Part shown: positions 63,702-64,000 of the stretch, piece by piece
Position numbering within the stretch: the first letter of the stretch is position 1
How the letters are laid out: each line of letters starts with the position of its first letter
Source: Leptospira semungkisensis
GTDB taxonomy: Bacteria > Spirochaetota > Leptospiria > Leptospirales > Leptospiraceae
DNA: 64,000 nucleotides
Reading direction: 5' to 3'
Assembly: GCF_004770055.1 (NCBI RefSeq)
Contig: NZ_RQEP01000005.1
Coordinates: 868,001 to 932,000 of the forward strand
Translations under genes and position numbers: made by a program
The notes under the pieces: model-generated
The model's input: the letters and a program-made list of their open reading frames with translations, nothing else
Told to the model about the DNA's origin: nothing
Database searches by the model: none

Positions 63702-64000
63702 GTGAGTATCATCAGAATTAGAAACCTAGTCAAAAAGTATCATGTCCTAGAAAAAGAATTTTCCGTCATCGATGGATTGGACATGGATGTCGAAGAAGCC
63801 GAGATCTTTTCTATTGAAGGAAAATCCGGGATCGGAAAATCAACTTTATTGAATATACTCGGCGCTATGGACACATTCGATTCCGGAGAAGTAGAAGTCT
63901 GCGGGATCAAACTGGCCGAGCTGGACGAAAAAGGCAAAGAAGCATTTCGTGCAGAAAAGATCGCATTCATATTTCAACATCATTTACTTCTTCCGGATTT
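63702..64000 (+). CDS. lolD: LolD-type ABC ATPase, N-terminal fragment
   Basis: The first 99 codons of an ABC ATPase, running off the window end. It starts at a GTG two bases after the permease stop ([17 protein letters not shown], here [20 protein letters not shown]). Walker A is seen in [14 protein letters not shown] and the Q-loop in [13 protein letters not shown]. It should drive the adjacent LolE-type permease. The signature motif and Walker B lie outside the window. Confidence 0.88.
   Translation, partial: MSIIRIRNLVKKYHVLEKEFSVIDGLDMDVEEAEIFSIEGKSGIGKSTLLNILGAMDTFDSGEVEVCGIKLAELDEKGKEAFRAEKIAFIFQHHLLLPD

Overview
The window looks like chromosome from a Leptospira-type spirochete. The evidence is gene content and style rather than any marker RNA. 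There are many lipoproteins with degenerate spirochaetal lipoboxes (ending LGC, FGAC, IEC, FSFC), frequent TTG/GTG starts, tightly overlapping genes, a CarD plus PIN-TRAM pair, a heme-A/aa3 oxidase cluster, thiolase and 3-hydroxyacyl-CoA dehydrogenase genes fitting growth on fatty acids, and a standalone DnaE. Base composition seems higher in G+C than the pathogenic species, which would fit an intermediate or saprophytic clade; this is an impression, not a calculation. I see no rRNA, tRNA, CRISPR array, insertion sequence or prophage.

Layout. 1-5202: nitrate assimilation, with narK-like transporter and nirB leftward and a fused nitrate reductase rightward, around a shared control region holding an FNR-like palindrome. 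5215-10652: leftward genes for a fatty-acid-synthase-type acyltransferase, a DUF2779 putative exonuclease, argG, coaD and ndk, ending at a strong terminator. 10931-18677: a rightward, translationally coupled run: GldA/GldF/GldG-like ABC system, DUF4340 protein, Yip1-like membrane protein, mpl and pheS, then a thioesterase. 19284-25769: lipoprotein, SRPBCC/AraC divergent pair, and a leftward TlpA - lipoprotein - ankyrin-repeat operon. 25888-28482: a two-gene beta-oxidation operon. 28940-31039: an ammonium transporter fused to a class III adenylate cyclase. 31189-32632: a histone-H1-like protein and a secreted protein. 32629-39144: ctaB/ctaA leftward, and a small membrane protein, sco, coxB, ctaD, ctaE rightward, closed by two hairpins. 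39342-40820: a second, AT-rich CtaD paralogue that has lost nearly all metal-ligand histidines. 40974-45752: SPOR-like protein, carD, PIN-TRAM protein, pckA and a phasin-like protein. 45822-50143: a leftward operon of an unusual ECF-like sigma factor, an unknown protein, a CHAT caspase-like protease and a Cys-rich protein. 50179-64000: M23 peptidase, dnaE, lipoprotein, GNAT, gatB, ParA-like ATPase with two envelope proteins, several membrane proteins, and a LolE/LolD-type transporter running off the end.

The three most unusual items are the Amt-adenylate cyclase fusion (28940-31039), the ligand-less CtaD paralogue (39342-40820), and the sigma factor/CHAT protease operon (45822-50143). The last resembles in outline systems where a CHAT protease controls a sigma factor, but that functional link is inference only.
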